A stretch of DNA of 64,000 nt from Hyposmocoma kahamanoa. Taxonomy: Eukaryota; Arthropoda; Insecta; Lepidoptera; Cosmopterigidae. The translations under genes and the position numbers were made by a program. The stretch covers positions 3,627,672 through 3,691,671 of the forward strand of contig NW_020653713.1 in NCBI RefSeq assembly GCF_003589595.1, in the 5' to 3' direction. The notes below the pieces were generated by a model. The model searched no databases and was not told where the DNA came from. It saw only the letters and a program-made list of their open reading frames with translations. Positions 40,341 to 50,566 of the stretch are shown here, in pieces (position 1 is the first letter of the stretch; each line of letters starts with the position of its first letter).

Positions 40341-41834
40341 ATAGCCATAGCACCGCCTATCTTTTGTCTTTCATTTGTTTTTAGTCTTTGTTCTTGAGTA
40401 ATTTAATTTTACAACAATTTTAGTATGTACATACTTACAAACTTCTGCCGAACACATTGGCACGTAACCCTTAACCGATCGCGTTATTGTAACACACCCC
40501 ATGCCCTCGAGGTGGCTATTAGACAACACAAAACATTCCAATAGTTACCCTAACTGCATGCACGAAACTTCTTCATCGGGTTCTGCATCCAAATTACCTC
40601 AGGGACTGACGCGAATTAAAGAATACTGGATGTGATAAGCCGTTTTTTATCGTTGCTTATGTTGGTGTAAATCGGTATAGGCAAAGTGGCTACTACCTTT
40701 TAAATCCCGAAATCATTGTGTTGTATTTTGTTCTACTTTTTTTTAGTGAATTAAAAACACAAATTTTGTGATTGTAAGTAAATATATAACTATTTTGTTA
40801 AATCTTTTGGTTTTATAATTAAACAAATTTTTATAATGGTGTTTCATGTACGTAATATATTTGTGTGTGTAATTATGTGAATGAAAATAAATCACCAGAA
40901 GTCATCCTTCTTTTTACAGAAAATGTGACAGATACTACGAAAACCGAATGTTATAAAAACAACAATATAAATGACATTCACCGTTATTCTTTTGTGTTTG
41001 ACTGCTCATATTATAAGGTAACGTGAATTATTGTAAGTGTATACCTAAAATAAACATTAAACAAGGCGCGCTACTGACTATGCTTCTTCATGTATACGTG
41101 TCTTTTCTTTGGTAATCGTTGCAGGTAAAATTCACTAAACTGAAATACTAAATAATGTTATAAAAGTGCTTTCATTTATTACATTTCTAGATAAAAATCT
41201 TTAACTCAATGTCAGTTCCTGCCAAAGGAGCAAAGTCGTATATAAACCCACTATTATCTAATTTAGTTTGTTTCAAACGAGACCCCATTCCTCGAGGAGT
41301 TTCAATCGCAATAATATATAAAATATTAGGCACGCATTATTAGGGAAAAAGGCTAAATTTAGTTTCAAACCTTGTTATTAATCCCTCGAGAGCTATTCAG
41401 GTAGATACGATTTCTTGAAGAATGATTAAGGCAATCTTACAGATGGCATAAATTGCTATAATATTGTTTGCAGGCGTTTCAACATTTTTGTAACAAACTG
41501 TGAAAACTTTAAAATGACATACCTAGTAATTAATGGTTCTGGCTAAATCTTAATGTATTTTTAACCTCTTAAGTAAATGTTTTATATTGTGGTTCATATA
41601 AATAAATCTCTGTCGAGTCTAACACTTGTAATTAATATTCTAATATGTTCTTACAGACGATCTTCATGATGATTGAGATATTGAACGAAAACGGCGCGGC
41701 GTGGCATATGTGTAAGAAGCAACATGCTGGCGTGAAATCAAAGTGACCTTGTTTAGGGCTTATTGCCAATGCATGTACACGTGGAAACCTTAAACTCACA
41801 AGGAAATCTTAAAACAATATACGGGTTCAATACA
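40341..41834. other. Unassigned AT-rich stretch
   Basis: About 1.5 kb without gene, RNA gene or shared repeat that I can support. Confidence 0.5.
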
Positions 41835-41835
41835 A

Positions 41836-42065
41836 TGACGCATTCCGTATCCTGGTGAGCTGCCTACATTTTGCAGTGCGTCGAATATGTTTGCGGAAGC
41901 TCGCATTCCGGATTTTTAGGTACGCTATGTTACCAGCGAGAAAGGCCTCATTTTCGAAGAGTTTCATCTGACAATGCAATCCTGAAAGTAGTATGTGACA
42001 CGTCCTTTGACAGTTCTATTTTTAAATACTGGATGTCTGTCCACCAGGATGCGAATAGTAAATGA
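41836..42065 (+). pseudogene. LINE C-terminus, SASGMFAD-type, frameshifted
   Basis: One frame gives TFCSASNMFAEARIPDF before a stop; after a frame change the sequence continues SDNAILKVVCDTSFDSSIFK and stops at 42063-42065. CSAS-N/G-MFA-E/D-AR is the same block as CSASGMFADAQ at 4372, so this is a sister copy. The 3' region continues to 42632 with a MITE inside it. Confidence 0.7.
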
Positions 42066-42632
42066 CATGAATTACCCATTTATGGTATTATTTTATTTTA
42101 AAGATTTTAGGTAATATTTTATTTTATTATATTGCATCTTATAATTTATTCTATATTATCTAAGCCTTAGAATAATAACGCATAGAATGATAGTTTCATA
42201 TCAAACGAACTGTCACAAGTGAGACAAAAATCAAATTCATGTAGGCTAGTTTTAGTAGTAGGTTAATTTTCGGTTTTAGTGAATATTTATATAAAAATAC
42301 AAATTGAAACGCGTTACTTCGTTGTGGAATGTGATGTTAGTATCTATTTTATGTTTGTCTGACGTATTTTTACACTCATTTACCGCACATTTCGTCATTT
42401 TTAGCTAAAATTCTGGAGCTGTTCGCGGTGCAAGTTGACCTTGAGCACTGAAGGCCCGCCCGCTCGTGTAGGCCCTTTGGGCGCGCTTCAATTTGCCTCA
42501 CTTAGCGTGTGCGGACTAGGTTTCTATGCGTTATTATTCTAAGATCTAAGGTTTATTAATATTTTTATAATGGGTACTCAAAATGTGTTATTTTTGTAAT
42601 ACCTGAATAAAGAATTTAATTATTATTATTTA
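42066..42632 (+). mobile_element. LINE 3' region with (ATT)n tail, interrupted
   Basis: The AT-rich 3' region runs to 42157, is interrupted by the MITE at 42165-42543, and resumes at 42551 to end CCTGAATAAAGAATTTAATT followed by ATT repeats (42617-42631). The AATAAAG plus trinucleotide tail marks the true LINE end. Confidence 0.65.
42165..42543. mobile_element. MITE with perfect 22-bp inverted repeats
   Basis: The left terminus 42166-42187 and right terminus 42522-42543 are perfect reverse complements (CTTAGAATAATAACGCATAG...). The direct repeat ATCTAAG flanks it at 42158-42164 and 42544-42550, a probable 7-bp target duplication (8 bp if one base has changed). The interior contains a GC-rich section, GAAGGCCCGCCCGCTCGTGT. 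It has no transposase. A terminal inverted repeat with 7-8 bp duplication points to the hAT side, but the superfamily is open. Confidence 0.82.
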
Positions 42633-42754
42633 ATGAGGCGGCGGCGGCCATCATACATAACGAAGAGTACATTTCATCGACAAGATGCTATAAAATAAAG
42701 GCACTAATACACGAGAGTCACAGTGCAATTTACTTAGCTATGATTTTATTATAA

Positions 42755-42925
42755 TATAAAGTGACTGGACGGACAAGTCGTGCGCCTGATGGTAAGCGAC
42801 ATGCGTGTCCATAACAGTTGCAGTGCCACACAGAGCTTTAAATCGCAAAGATCTGAGGGGCACTGCCACTGCGTTCGTCATCATGAGATATAAGTTAACA
42901 CGTGCCTGTGATTTCACCAGCACTC
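42755..42925 (+). repeat. Rep-A copy 15, left two thirds
   Basis: AAAGTGACTGGACGGACAAG through GATCTGAGGGGCACTGCCAC to GATTTCACCAGCACT, then breaks into a different sequence at about 42926. Confidence 0.8.
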
Positions 42926-42929
42926 CCAG

Positions 42930-43095
42930 TCGTTTGCCACTTAGCACGATCCTGATAAACCTCTCTTGCTTCACTTACACTCATTAATATTTTCATACAG
43001 GCCCTCTTGCACTCCAAGCATTTTAAGAGCACTTTTTTAAACTGAGAATGGTCTTCGTGGCCGTTCCCTTCCAATAATGCCTTACACGTTCGCTT
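42930..43095 (-). pseudogene. Possible LINE C-terminal fragment
   Basis: A minus-strand frame reads CLECKRACMKILMSVSEARE and VYQDRAKWQT. EAREVYQDRAKW resembles the extreme C-terminus of RTE-like LINE proteins (an -A-QDR-xW block). There is no other support. Confidence 0.3.
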
Positions 43096-43202
43096 TATTA
43101 TATTTATTTCATTAATCTACATTAATTTACCCGCTCCGTGTGCCAAAACCACCTTATGTAATTTCCACTTTGTCAAGAGTTCGATAAACGATACTATCTC
43201 AG

Positions 43203-43835
43203 CACGAATTTAAGTTTTCCCCGTATTAATGCGGTTCATTAAGCTTCGTCACACGGCAGGGATACTGGCTTTATTTCAGAGTTTATATATTTACAACATT
43301 GACTTACAAATAAATGGACGACGGGTCTAATACAAAAACCACGAAAAAAATGTCCCAAGTCAACCTATTCGAAATTTAAATTGTAATGTCATCGCAGTAT
43401 CGCGCTGTCAGTCGAACAAATGAAGACTAAAGCGGAGTTTGGCGCTCTGTATACGATTTTAGCGCCTTACAAGTGCGGACACTTTTTAGCGCGGACCCGA
43501 CGTCCATATAATTGTAAGTCAATGATTTACAAATTTAAAATAAAGCCATAATAACAAATGAATATCGTATACTATACGTGTTCTATTAAGTTCAGTTGTT
43601 ATATAAAAAAAAAATCATTTGTTATATTTATGTAAAATATCTATTGAATACTGTGGTTTTCTTGTTAAATTTCGAGGTAAGTTTGTTTTGTTTTCTGTCG
43701 TGAAAATTTTTAGGCATCGTGTTTTCATCCCGTATATATCCTCAATTTTATTATGTTTTTTTCAAAGTGATTAATTCAACATTTTTGTTGTTATACGGAA
43801 CCAACCAAAGCCATTCCAGTTAGTATAAACTCTTA
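43203..43835 (+). repeat. Rep-D copy 3, interrupted by a hAT MITE
   Basis: The left half (43203-43296) has GTATTAATGCGGTTCATTAA and TTTATTTCAGAGTTTATATA. The right half (43533-43835) has ATATCGTATACTATACGTGT and ATATCTATTGAATACTGTGG. The order matches copy 2. The interruption is the MITE at 43297-43524, with its 8-bp target duplication. Confidence 0.7.
43297..43524. mobile_element. hAT-type MITE, complete, 8-bp target duplication
   Basis: The 228-bp element begins CATTGACTTACAAATAAATG and ends with the reverse complement of CATTGACTTACAATTATATG. ATTTACAA is duplicated at 43289-43296 and 43525-43532. It shares both ends and most of the interior with 48894-49186, from which it differs by an internal deletion of about 65 bp. 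CA...TG ends with an 8-bp duplication are characteristic of hAT elements. Confidence 0.92.
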
Positions 43836-43839
43836 ATTT

Positions 43840-44270
43840 AAATAAATTGTCAAAAAAATCGATTATTTCAACAAGATATATTGTGTTATTTTATTACACA
43901 CGCAACAGCTAGGCGAACAGATAAAAAACATTTTAGCAAATTTATATTAGCAATTTTGTCGAACGTCCTTTTTTATAACTAAATGGTTGACATTAATTGC
44001 CCCCAATTCCTTATTTCCCCGCGGGGACCTTTTTTAACGATTTTTAGGGTCATTAAACTGAACACATTAGCAAAAGGGTGCACTAGGGTGACTATGATGT
44101 TAGTTTTACTAGAACATTTTGGGTCAGCGCGACATATAAACGCGAAAAATAATATGAAAAAATTTTTTTTTGATAAATCCAATTTATTATAATAATATAT
44201 AATGTTTATTCTTATTTATTTCATACGTTTTTATTTAAATTTCGCCTTTCTTTCTTTCTAATATTATTAA
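43840..44270. other. Unassigned AT-rich stretch
   Basis: No gene or shared repeat seen. Confidence 0.5.
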
Positions 44271-44274
44271 TATT

Positions 44275-44445
44275 GTTGACGACCTCGGTGTTTCATCAGT
44301 TTGGACTATGAGTTCTGGATAAGGAGATCCCGGGTTTGACACCCGGTAGGACTAATTTGGAAATGAAATTTTCTAAACTGGTTCTGGTTTGGATGTACTG
44401 GCTATCGCTTTTGTATGAATACGTTTTTCGGTATTTTTAGTACAG
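44275..44445 (+). mobile_element. SINE-3 copy, diverged
   Basis: GTTGACGACCTCGGTGTTTC followed by AGATCCCGGGTTTGACACCC gives degenerate promoter boxes. TCTAAACTGGTTCTGGTTTG matches the body after the B box of the copy at 35210. Confidence 0.6.
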
Positions 44446-45240
44446 GTAATTCATTACTTTGAAACCACGTAATTGTCGTTATCAGACATGTTATTATTAA
44501 AAGCAAGGTAGAATTTTTCGATGGAATTGAAATCTAGGAAGCTAGAGTAAAACAACTTTAAGTTTTCAATCGAAATAATTTAATTTTATGTGTGCAATCG
44601 CTTCCGCCGCCATTCTACCTCCATCACAATTATTATGATTCATCTCTCAAGCTCTCTACATTCAATCTTTGTTACATTTTATTACATTACATTCAATTAC
44701 GTTCTTACTTAGTTTAAACTGAAACATATATCTCATTATTAAAGTTGTTTTTTTATATGCACTGCCGTAAAGAAGTGTAAGATATTAGCTCATTCTTTAA
44801 ACAATATCCTTAGGTGTATCTTATTTTTTTTGAAAAACCTTTACTTAATAGAAATACCAAAACAATTTTTCACGCTGCCGTGTCTCGCCATAACCGCATT
44901 TTGCATGTAAAATATGGGAACGTCATTTGTTTGTCCCTAATTTGTCCTATATTTTGGTCACCCCAGTGTAAAAACAGTTCGAGTGTGAATAGATAAAGTT
45001 ATTATTTTGGTAACATTTGGGCTCAGCGGGATCCAGGTTTTTTATTTGAACAGTTGAACTCCAAATTGAAGTTGCCAATTCATTCCAGGACAAAAAGTTC
45101 TTGATTGATTGTTTTTATATGGTAATCGCCGGTTAACAATAGGACCGCTAACCGAGGGTGCTGTAAAAAAGTAAAACGAAATCCACATGCATTGAACAAC
45201 ACTTTACACTATGGACTTGAAGTCGTTCTTAACGTGAGAG
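44446..45240. other. Unassigned AT-rich stretch
   Basis: No gene or shared repeat seen. Confidence 0.5.
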
Positions 45241-45244
45241 ATTA

Positions 45245-45440
45245 ATTAGAATTTCCATCATCGTCGTGGCGGCCGTTTTCATATCCAATCTTGGATGTAG
45301 GTCTCTTCCCTCTTCTTCCACTCTCGACGATCTTGTGCCCGACTCATGTCCGGTCCCGTTCGATGTCGCCATCCAGCCCTGCGGTGGTCTGCCGCGCCCT
45401 CTGCAGCTTGATTTTGATTGCCTCTCCCGATCGGAAACTG
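45245..45440 (-). pseudogene. Probable LINE C-terminus, RTE-like
   Basis: The minus frame reads CRGRGRPPQGWMATSNGTG, then ESGTRSSRVEEEGRDLHPRL. GRGRPPQ-x-W is the block seen in RTE-like LINE tails (compare ARPPTRWTDDL at 25228), followed by a charged end. The nucleotide segment before it recurs at 20676-20730. It is truncated, and the relationship is by motif only. Confidence 0.45.
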
Positions 45441-45524
45441 GGGACATTTCTAATCGGAACAATAGTTTAGTATGGGTTTTTTTTCGAAATAGAGTATGGC
45501 CTAAGAAAATCTAATAACACGTTA

Positions 45525-45957
45525 ACACAAGATCGGAAGAGTCCTCAGGCGTGCATCTATCACAACCTATTTCAAGCCCCTGAGGAAAATTTATCAGTTC
45601 CTGAGACCCGTGAAATGTAACATCCCCGTACAGGATGCAGGAATTTACAAGCTTGACTGTGAGTGCGGTGTCTCTTATATTGGACAAACAAAGCGAAGTA
45701 TTTGTACCCGCGTCAAAGAACATATAGCTGAGGTCAAACACCGTCGCGTAGACAAGTCTGCAGTCTGCGAGCATGTCATGGATAAACCTACACATTCAAT
45801 GAAGTTTGACAAACCCCAGGTCTTTGCAAAAGAAATCCGTTATCTACCCAGGATGCTGCGAGAGGCCACTGAAATTAAAAAACATCCTAATTTCAACAGG
45901 GAAGATGGTTTCTCCGTACCACCAGTTGGGATCCAGTATTTCCTACATAAGACATAA
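45525..45957 (+). pseudogene. Penelope-like element ORF, GIY-YIG endonuclease end
   Basis: The frame is open from about 45525 to a stop at 45955-45957. It reads CNIPVQDAGIYKLDCECGVS then YIGQTKRSICTRVKEH, giving the GIY and YIG boxes of the GIY-YIG nuclease. The conserved Arg lies in KRSICTR. Further conserved residues fall in AVCEHVMDKPTHSM and in NFNREDGF. Penelope-like retroelements carry this nuclease C-terminal to a reverse transcriptase and use it to cut the target. Here the reverse transcriptase is absent (5' truncation) but the nuclease is undamaged. It is followed by a ~240-bp 3' region and the pLTR at 46202. Confidence 0.93.
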
Positions 45958-46341
45958 GACTGCAGTACTAATTAATATGTTTTAGTTTATTCTAATTTCT
46001 ATTAATAATTAATAATAAATTGAACTTAATAAAAATTCATTCAATAAAATAATTTGTAAAACTTAATGTAGCGTAAATTGGAATGTTTTCTTTGTAAAAT
46101 TAAAAATAAGGTATTTAATTGATAACTATTGTCACTATAGTGAAAAAATAGGGTGGCTTGCATCAATATTAGACATAACTGGTTGAAGACTGTACCACCT
46201 CAGTCAACCGTGACCATGGGACCTGTAAAGGGCCCGAAACGTCGGTTTGTTTGAAAAAACAAATATACGCGATTTAAATCCGGAAAAATAGTTTCATTTC
46301 CTATGTGTAACAATCGCGAAAACATAAGAACTCGATAAATT
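45958..46341 (+). mobile_element. PLE 3' region and terminal repeat (pLTR)
   Basis: An AT-rich 3' region is followed at 46202 by GTCAACCGTGACCATGGGAC, CCTGTAAAGGGCCCGAAACG and the tail to AAGAACTCGAT. The same succession occurs after the ORF copy at 58304-58560, so this is the genuine 3' end of the element. The part CTGTAAAGGGCCCGAAACG resembles a degraded hammerhead ribozyme core. Confidence 0.88.
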
Positions 46342-46447
46342 CTGATTTTCTTTTCTTTTATACGTGACAGGCGGGTGACTCCACTCCAGCTGATGTTAAA
46401 TGGAAAGTGGAATCCAAACGTGAAGGAAACTAGCGCAGTGTCAATAC

Positions 46448-46735
46448 AACTACCGCCCTAAGTCAAAGTCAAATTCAAAGATCATTTATTCCATAGGTAA
46501 AATAAATTTACACTTGAAAACGTCACATTTAAGCTAGTGCTCGTTCACTACGCTGACCTCCCTGAGAAGAACGAGCAAGAAACTCTAGGGATTGCTCTTT
46601 TCAAAATAAACTTGAGTGCTATGGAATACACTTTGAATCAAATTTGTGTGGATTCTGGAGCCGTGTCGTCTTTCCATACATCTTTATCTAACACGTAGTC
46701 TTCAATTTATGTAATATGACTTTTCGATCAAAGTG
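46448..46735 (-). mobile_element. LINE 3' UTR, VASQYI-type
   Basis: On the minus strand it ends GAATAAATGATCTTTGAATT and TGACTTTGACTT, and contains CAATCCCTAGAGTTTCTTGC and ACACGTAG-type words shared with 57296-57545. Only the 3' untranslated part was inserted. Confidence 0.7.
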
Positions 46736-46856
46736 TAGTATAAATTTATATAACCTAGCCACCTCCACCCTGCATGCATACAAAGATTCACGCTTTGTTT
46801 GAAGGATCTCATATATATATATATATTTTAAGAGAGAGAAAGAAATGAGTAACATA

Positions 46857-46940
46857 AACCGCGGATCTCCATGCGAGAATATAAGATTTTCGCGCTTTAT
46901 GTCACCTCGCGCAATTTGCACCCTGTTGTGCTAGCCCTAC
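46857..46940. mobile_element. GTAGGGCTAGCAC-type MITE, decayed
   Basis: The right end CACCCTGTTGTGCTAGCCCT then AC matches the family terminus. The left end is degenerate. ATTTTCGCGCTTTATGTCAC matches the interior of the 7185-7280 copy. Confidence 0.6.
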
Positions 46941-46944
46941 AGGA

Positions 46945-47155
46945 TAGATTGCAGCGTCGCCAGTGCACTGCAATGATTGAAAATATAAATTGTAAATACG
47001 CTCTTCTAAAAAATTTCATCGGGACAGCGCTCTGGGGCATCGTTCCCAGGAGACTGGCCACGTTTCGGCTTTGCAGCTAAACATATTCAATGGCTGGCAG
47101 CCCATTTAATTAACGGACGATCCAACGAAACAGGGTTTATTAAATTTTTTTTTGT
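46945..47155. other. Unassigned stretch
   Basis: Nothing supported. Confidence 0.5.
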
Positions 47156-47157
47156 TA

Positions 47158-47318
47158 TATCAAGTGACGAACAAGTCGTGCACCTATTGGTAGGGGGCGC
47201 CCCTACCCAACACAGTTGCACTGCTACTCAGAGCTTGATATATCACAAAGACGGGCGCAGTGGCAGGGGTCCTCAGATGTGAGGACCGCACTGCGTCCCT
47301 TCACCCAGAGACATAAAG
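47158..47318 (+). repeat. Rep-A copy 16, rearranged
   Basis: Starts ATCAAGTGACGAACAAGTCG and includes GTTGCACTGCTACTCAGAGC, then a piece in inverted orientation (ACGGGCGCAGTGGCAGGGGT, 47251-47270), then CACCCAGAGACATAAAGTA in the normal one. A local inversion or foldback repair best explains this. Confidence 0.65.
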
Positions 47319-47319
47319 T

Positions 47320-48885
47320 AGTATGTTTATGTACTTTAAACATCTCAAAGGGTCACAGAAAGTTGAATTTATCTGTGTACTGTCAACAGGGTCAATATTT
47401 ATCATTCAAACAAACCGCCGCGCCTATAAAAATAATATTTTCATTTGTTCAAATATTCACTTATACTTATACACACAAAACAGCGCTTGTAAAATCATTC
47501 ATCTCTAACTTCAGAGAAGTGTGCCACGCAAAAAACTTTCTATAAATTTAATTCAGCCCCATTTCGGGGTGCTACCAAAGTCGGCAAAGGGCGGTTTCTT
47601 TTTATATTTACGTTAGACACGATGAACGCAGTTTTTTAAGTAATTGCTTGGAATCACGTTTTAAAGATGGATTTGCATTTAATTTCAACTTAGGAGTGTG
47701 TGTATTTGACTTTACTAAACGCAAACTGGGATCATCATTTGTCCGCTCATCAAGTTTCGTATTAATTCATAACTACGTTGAAGGAGTTAATTGATCTACA
47801 TTGTTGTCAATAGTGACCTGCAATAAAATTTATGGATATGGAAGCAGTTTCGAATTGACGATATATTAAGTAAACGTTTTTATTTTCGTTTTATTAAGAC
47901 TTTTTAATCAGCTACCCCTTGCAATACGAGTTATAAATATAAAAACTTGTAGATGCGACTCGCATTTGATTATATTTTTTTCAAAATTGAAATTTGACCT
48001 CACTATTGTAATCTGTCAAACGGCCATCATAGCGTGCCGGTACTGTAGCATATTTTATTCTTGAAGCAAAAGTTATCTCTTATAGTTTTATTTTTCTGAC
48101 GTATTCCGAACGATGTATTGTGAACGGTTTTGTACTATATTTAAGGCATAAAACACATATTTATAATTCAAATGCAATATCAATAGATATTTTAGAAAAT
48201 GTCAAAAAACATTTTTCATAACATCAATTTATAGGTTTAACAGAAGTAATAACACTGACATGATAGTTCATTGCCTATGGTTAAAATTCTGACTTTAAGA
48301 ATGAATACCTAGTGGTTATTCATTAATTTATCGCTAACTTTTCATCAATATACCTCATCTCTAGCAAATGCAATCCAATGAAGTACAATGCAATGAAGTA
48401 CCTATACACGTAGTCGTAAAAAATTATGAATAAAAAAAAAGTTTTTTTCCTTCAGTTTTCACAAGTATACATAAATTTGGTCTTGTTTTTAGTCTAATTA
48501 TATATATACACTTTTGGGCATACAATTCGAGCCACCACGCATTTTTAGTACGTCCTAAGCTTAAACAATGCTTGATTGATCAAAAACTATTATCCAACTT
48601 TGAAACTAGTATACCTATTAAGCGTCTTTTCCATAAGGACTTGTTGGGAATTTGGATATGCAACCGGGGGAAAACTTTTTCGTTGATGATAACACTATTT
48701 TTGTATTCTAGCCCTTTACGACAAAAATGCGAATTACGCGTCCGAGAGTTTATTTATTAAAACAAAGATTATTCATTTAAAAGCGAGGCTTATATAAATA
48801 GTTTATGAAACACGTAATTTAGTGCACGTCCTTACAAGGTCATATTGTGTACATTTAAAGAACTGGCATCCTATACTATTTTTCG
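47320..48885. other. Unassigned AT-rich stretch
   Basis: About 1.5 kb without a supportable gene. A small tandem duplication (AATGAAGTAC) lies at about 48377-48402. Confidence 0.5.
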
Positions 48886-48893
48886 TTTATAAC

Positions 48894-49186
48894 CATTGGC
48901 TTACAATTATATGGACGTCGGGTCCGCGCTAAAAAGTGTCCGAACTTATAGGGCGTTAAAATCGTATACAGAGCGTCATTCACACTTTAGTCTTCGCTTG
49001 TTCGACTGACAGCGAAGCAAGCAAAATTAGACAGTACTGCGAAGACATCACAATTTATAATTTAAATTCAACGTTTTAGTTTTTTCATATTCCTTTACAT
49101 GTCACTACGTTTAAATAGGTTGACTTGGGACATTTTTTTCGTGGTTTTTGTATTAGACCCGTCGTCCATTTATTTGTAAGTCAATG
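48894..49186. mobile_element. hAT-type MITE, longest copy, 8-bp target duplication
   Basis: The 293-bp element is in inverse orientation to 43297-43524. Ends CATTGGCTTACAATTATATG and CATTTATTTGTAAGTCAATG are inverted repeats. TTTATAAC is duplicated at 48886-48893 and 49187-49194. Its interior has no open frame long enough for a transposase, so it depends on a hAT transposase elsewhere. Confidence 0.93.
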
Positions 49187-49205
49187 TTTATAACAGAATA
49201 ATCTA

Positions 49206-49252
49206 AGTGACATACGCTTACCACCACGCACACGACTTGTTCATTCCATTTC
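49206..49252 (-). repeat. Rep-A copy 17, terminal fragment
   Basis: GACATACGCTTACCACCACG and CACACGACTTGTTCATTCC match only the last ~45 bp of a minus Rep-A. Confidence 0.55.
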
Positions 49253-49470
49253 TACACATACTACTAAATAGTTCCTCTTCGACAAGTAATTCAGAAAATC
49301 CAGTTCAGAAACTGCGGTCCGTGTAAACAATAGTAGTTGAATGCAGGTGTCGTCGTAAACAATCACAGCTGATGTTAAAGCGCCATCGCGCTCGTATAAT
49401 GCACAAATAAATTGACAGGTGGTTTTGAAGGTTCAGAGGTACGGTTAGCAGATACAAGAACATGTTTTCT
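49253..49470. other. Unassigned stretch
   Basis: Nothing supported. Confidence 0.45.
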
Positions 49471-49471
49471 T

Positions 49472-49545
49472 ACTGTTCGATCTTTGTATTAATAATTATT
49501 ACAAACTAGTGGAGTAACTTCACAAAAATAATTGATTATAGTGGT
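49472..49545 (+). mobile_element. SINE-2 3' tail fragment
   Basis: TTCGATCTTTGTATTAATAA and AAACTAGTGGAGTAACTTCA match the 3' end of SINE-2. The head is absent. Confidence 0.7.
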
Positions 49546-49831
49546 GGTCAAGCATCGTGACATTGAAAAAAAAATTAATGTCACATCTCTAGTTAACTTT
49601 TTTTTCTATCCTCTAAGAGTTCGCTGCTGGTAGCTAGGTTCGTAAAGCAGATTCCTCTAAGAAGGTTCAAAAGCTTTATTTCACACGTCATATTTAGCAC
49701 GTCAAAAATACAAGTTATCTTACTAGGTAAGGTTATTCACTATTAACAGAATGTATTATTACATAACTAAATTCAAAGATTTGCACACTCAATTAAAATA
49801 TTAATTTTATAGTAACGTAGTGTAGTAGTAG

Positions 49832-49981
49832 GTCACGGTTGACAATCAACCGTGACCATAGGACCAGTAAAGGGCCCGAAACGTCAGTTTGTTTGAAAAA
49901 ACAAATATACGCGATTTAAATCCGGAAAAATAGTTTCATTTCCTATGTGTGGAACAATCGCGAAAACCTAAGAACTCGATA
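49832..49981 (+). mobile_element. PLE terminal repeat with a 14-bp inverted stub
   Basis: TCAACCGTGACC begins a pLTR running to AAGAACTCGAT with a few substitutions (CCATAGGACCAGTAAAGGGC). Immediately before it is the inverted stub GGTCACGGTTGA, giving a small hairpin at 49832-49860. The stub looks like the remains of the opposite snapback arm. Confidence 0.8.
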
Positions 49982-50107
49982 TGTAGAATGGATTTTCAAT
50001 AAACAAACTTTTCTGTCTTTTTAATTTTAACTCGGGCAATTTGGATATACTGGAAGAGCTTAATAAATAATAACGCAAATTTTTGTTTCACTATTATTTT
50101 AAATCTC

Positions 50108-50566
50108 GTCATCGAGTACATATCCAGAAATAGAGACGAAATGTCGATTAATTTGTTTGAAAACTATTCTGCCAAATCATTACGGTGACAACTAGTGCTG
50201 CGATTGGCCAGCCCGAATTCGAAAAATTGACGATCATTTTAAATCGAAAATTGAAAAATTACATATTTAACATTTAATTACCGATGAAATGTGATTCCGT
50301 TTGTTTTGTAATTAGATGTTTTGCTGTTTCTCCCACACCACCCGACGGAACATTAACCCAAAGTTAGAGATATTATTTTTGTTACAATAAATACAGAATG
50401 TTTTTGGAATATTCGGAGACGTACACACATATCAGTTGTTCAGCTTTCTAACTTGTGATTTCGGTGCAAACGAGATTTGATATTTAAGAGCTCATTTGGC
50501 TGATGAGTTTCCAAGGATGGATGGCCCTTATTTCGTCTCTATTTCTGGTTAAATACTCGACGAATC
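50108..50566. mobile_element. Inverted-repeat pair, possible MITE
   Basis: The 35-37 bp arms at 50108-50142 and 50530-50566 are reverse complements with few mismatches (core CCAGAAATAGAGACGAAAT). They enclose about 390 bp of AT-rich sequence. No target duplication was found and the true ends may lie further out. Confidence 0.5.
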
